In this document: positions 13,087 to 14,736 of the stretch, piece by piece
Position numbering within the stretch: position 1 is the first letter of the stretch
How the letters are laid out: every line of letters begins with the position of its first letter
Source: GCA-002700125 sp964434385
GTDB lineage: Bacteria; Chloroflexota; Dehalococcoidia; Lucifugimonadales; Lucifugimonadaceae
Assembly (NCBI GenBank): GCA_964434385.1
Contig: CAYSUW010000023.1
Span: forward strand, 1-14,736
Direction of reading: 5' to 3'
DNA: 14,736 nt
Position numbers and translations under genes: made by a program
The notes under the pieces: model-generated
What the model was told of the DNA's origin: nothing
Seen by the model: the letters and a program-made list of their open reading frames with translations, nothing else
The model's database searches: none

Positions 13087-13668
13087 ATGAGAATCAAGAC
13101 CGTATTTCTTGTCGCTGCCTTAACTACAATATTCATTAGTTGCGGAGACTCTGGCAGTAGTGATGTTTCTTTTGCACAAATTAATCCAAGTGATTCTGTT
13201 TATCAGTTAGAAGACTTAAAAGCCTTAGGTATAAAAAAAGGCAAGAAGTACAATGTTGATGGTTTGGAAAAAGCAACAGAAGCAATTTTTGCGTTTTATA
13301 AAAAGCCAGGCACCAAAGAAGCTATAGAATATGAAATAAGATTCTATGAAAATCATGATGATGCGGTGAATTCTGGAATACCTATGGTAAAAGAACGTGT
13401 TGGGCCTGATGCAAAGTTAAAAAAAGATGAAGCAGTATGGGACGAAGGCTTGAAAGATGCTAGACAATGCGGAGGTGCAGGTGGAGGTGTGGCTAGAGGT
13501 GGAAGTTTAGCAGGTGGTGCAGGAGATCATAATGTAGGTAGTTGTTCAGCTCCAAAATACAATGAATTTTTTGTTTTTGGCAATCTGGTTATATTGTGTC
13601 AAGGAGAAAATGAAGAAGAATCAAGAAATCATTGTGTTGATTTAATTACAATCCTCAATTCTGATTAA
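13087..13668 (+). CDS. Lipoprotein of the seven-copy family (copy 7), Cys-bracketed loop type
   Basis: Predicted lipoprotein of 193 residues with leader ending FISC (Cys19). Family blocks: VYQLEDLKALGIKK, LEKATEAIFAFY, EYEIRFYENHDDAVNSG, VKERVGPDA, a variant EAVWDEGLKDAR, then a loop from RQC to GSC with about 25 Gly/Ala-rich residues between the two cysteines, APKYNEFFVFGNLVILCQG and the terminal Cys in NHCVDL. The loop cysteines, the KERVG form and LCQG place it with copy 2 rather than with copies 3-6, although the two lie 9 kb apart on opposite strands. An AAGAGG site (13075-13080) six bases before the ATG is the best ribosome-binding site among the copies. It appears to have its own transcript after ridA. 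Function unknown. Confidence 0.87.
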   Translation: MRIKTVFLVAALTTIFISCGDSGSSDVSFAQINPSDSVYQLEDLKALGIKKGKKYNVDGLEKATEAIFAFYKKPGTKEAIEYEIRFYENHDDAVNSGIPMVKERVGPDAKLKKDEAVWDEGLKDARQCGGAGGGVARGGSLAGGAGDHNVGSCSAPKYNEFFVFGNLVILCQGENEEESRNHCVDLITILNSD

Positions 13669-13710
13669 AGATTAAAGCTTTAAGAAATCACAAAAATCAT
13701 CCCTAATCAA

Positions 13711-14709
13711 TTAATTTTCAGACTCCAACTTTCGCCTACCAGCTAAACCTATGTTACGCCTATCAGTTGAAGGAAATATTGCATTTATTTCTTCCATCTC
13801 TTCTTTAGAGATTTTCCATGAATAAGTAGAAGCATTGGTTTTCAATTGATCAATATTTGTGGCTCCAGAAATGACTGATGAAACACATTTATTTGCTAAT
13901 AACCAAGCAAATGCTAAATCTAATAAACTTTTATTTCTTTTCTTGGCCCAAATAGTAAGATTTTCGATAATATTATAGTTGTTTTCAGTTAGAAATCTCT
14001 GAGAGATTTCTGGCCTACTATTTTCTGTTAATCTTGCTCCATCTGGAAGAGGTTTATTTTTTTGATATTTTCCTGTTAAAAATCCTGAAGCGAGGGGAAA
14101 GTATGGCAAAAGTCCAATTGAATACTTATTACAAGCGTGGATTAGTTCGTTTTCAACATGTCTAACTAACATAGAATATTCTGGTTGAACCGTAGAGTAT
14201 TCTTTCCATCCGAATTTCCTACTTATATTAATTGCCTCTACCATCTCCCAAGACATTATATTGGAACAACCTATATATCTAACTTTTCCTTGAGTCACTA
14301 AGTCGTCTAATGCTTTTAAAGTTTCTTCTTGAGGAGTATAGGGATCATAAATATGAGTTTGATAAAGATCTATGTAGTCAGAATTTAGTCTCTTTAAGCT
14401 ACCTTCTACAGATCTTTTTATGTTTGCGCTACTTAAGCCTTCGTCGTTAACGCCTTTCTCCCATCGAATACCCACTTTTGTTGCAATAACATATTGATCT
14501 CTTTTTGATTTTATAGCCTTTCCAATAAATTCTTCAGATACTCCCGATGAATATACATCAGCAGTATCTATCATATTTATTCCTAAATCTAAGCACTCTT
14601 TTAGTATGGCTTCAGAAGACTTATAATCAAGACGTCCTCCAAAATTATTAGTTCCTAATCCAATTGCTGATACTAATAAACCTGTATTTCCAAGTAATCT
14701 ATATTCCAT
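13711..14709 (-). CDS. Aldo/keto reductase
   Basis: NADPH-dependent (alpha/beta)8-barrel oxidoreductase of 332 residues, acting on aldehydes, ketones or sugars in the cytoplasm. The full catalytic tetrad is present: Asp48 and Tyr53 (DTADVY), Lys78 (ATKVG) and His119 (YQTHIYDP). The N-terminus MEYRLLGNTGLLVSAIGLGT and the C-terminal SVISGATNIDQL segment, part of the NADPH site, are typical of the AKR groups that include YghZ- and L-fucose-dehydrogenase-like enzymes. AGGAG at 14717-14721 lies seven bases before the ATG. The substrate cannot be told from sequence. It converges on lipoprotein copy 7 with a 42-base gap that contains the palindrome TTAAAGCTTTAA but no convincing terminator. Confidence 0.94.
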   Translation of the reverse strand: MEYRLLGNTGLLVSAIGLGTNNFGGRLDYKSSEAILKECLDLGINMIDTADVYSSGVSEEFIGKAIKSKRDQYVIATKVGIRWEKGVNDEGLSSANIKRSVEGSLKRLNSDYIDLYQTHIYDPYTPQEETLKALDDLVTQGKVRYIGCSNIMSWEMVEAINISRKFGWKEYSTVQPEYSMLVRHVENELIHACNKYSIGLLPYFPLASGFLTGKYQKNKPLPDGARLTENSRPEISQRFLTENNYNIIENLTIWAKKRNKSLLDLAFAWLLANKCVSSVISGATNIDQLKTNASTYSWKISKEEMEEINAIFPSTDRRNIGLAGRRKLESEN

Positions 14710-14736
14710 AATAATGCTCCTTTACTATTGGATTAT

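Noticed and set aside
13672..13683. Palindrome TTAAAGCTTTAA between lipoprotein copy 7 and the aldo/keto reductase, considered as a terminator
   Set aside because: It has no loop and no U-tract, so it would make at most a four-pair hairpin.
1..14736. CRISPR array, tRNA or rRNA genes, transposons, prophage genes
   Set aside because: No regularly spaced repeats, cloverleaf or T-loop motifs, transposase or phage proteins could be found on either strand by reading.

Overview
The window is a compact, strongly AT-rich stretch (about 30% G+C by eye) of a bacterial chromosome. It holds about 20 protein genes on both strands, mostly short intergenic gaps, and several overlapping gene ends. I see no rRNA, tRNA, CRISPR array, insertion sequence or phage gene. 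Sec-type lipoproteins with Cys lipoboxes, consensus-like promoters, a clear intrinsic terminator and a mix of strong Shine-Dalgarno sites and genes without one all fit an ordinary bacterium. The repeat-bearing secreted protein at 8496-8981 resembles the 'GKITQEEAD' proteins common in Chloroflexota and Firmicutes. A low-G+C, possibly marine lineage is a reasonable guess, but the phylum cannot be fixed from sequence alone.

Layout. 1-2516: the tail of an unknown gene, a GT4-type glycosyltransferase (-), a 54-residue Cys-rich protein (+), a cold-shock protein (-), a one-helix membrane protein (+) and a GNAT acetyltransferase (+). 2537-3747: two tandem lipoproteins of one family (-). 3813-4286: a YbaK/ProX-type protein (-), divergent from an operon at 4309-6237 (lipoprotein FKBP isomerase, family lipoprotein, uronate-dehydrogenase-like SDR) whose genes overlap. 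6248-7132: an EamA transporter (-). 7235-8493: two more family lipoproteins and a small membrane protein (+). 8496-8981: a secreted repeat protein (-). 9068-10816: another family lipoprotein followed closely by an AGE-type sugar epimerase/isomerase (+), whose end overlaps a second uronate-dehydrogenase-like SDR (10809-11579, -). 11813-12454: a six-helix membrane protein (+). 12591-12995: RidA (+). 13087-13668: the seventh family lipoprotein (+). 13711-14709: an aldo/keto reductase (-).

The striking feature is the lipoprotein family: seven paralogues of about 175-200 residues in 11 kb. They share an ordered set of motifs (a Tyr-Glu-Ile-Arg-Phe-Tyr block, a His-x-Asp-Ala block, a Trp-Lys-Glu-Gly block, a variable Gly-rich loop, then Lys-Tyr...Gly-Asn and a C-terminal pair of cysteines). 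I do not recognise the family. Several copies sit next to genes for sugar or sugar-acid metabolism (two SDRs of the uronate dehydrogenase type, one AGE-family enzyme), and one is translationally coupled to an FKBP lipoprotein and an SDR. A cell-surface role tied to carbohydrate use is possible, but that is inference from position only.
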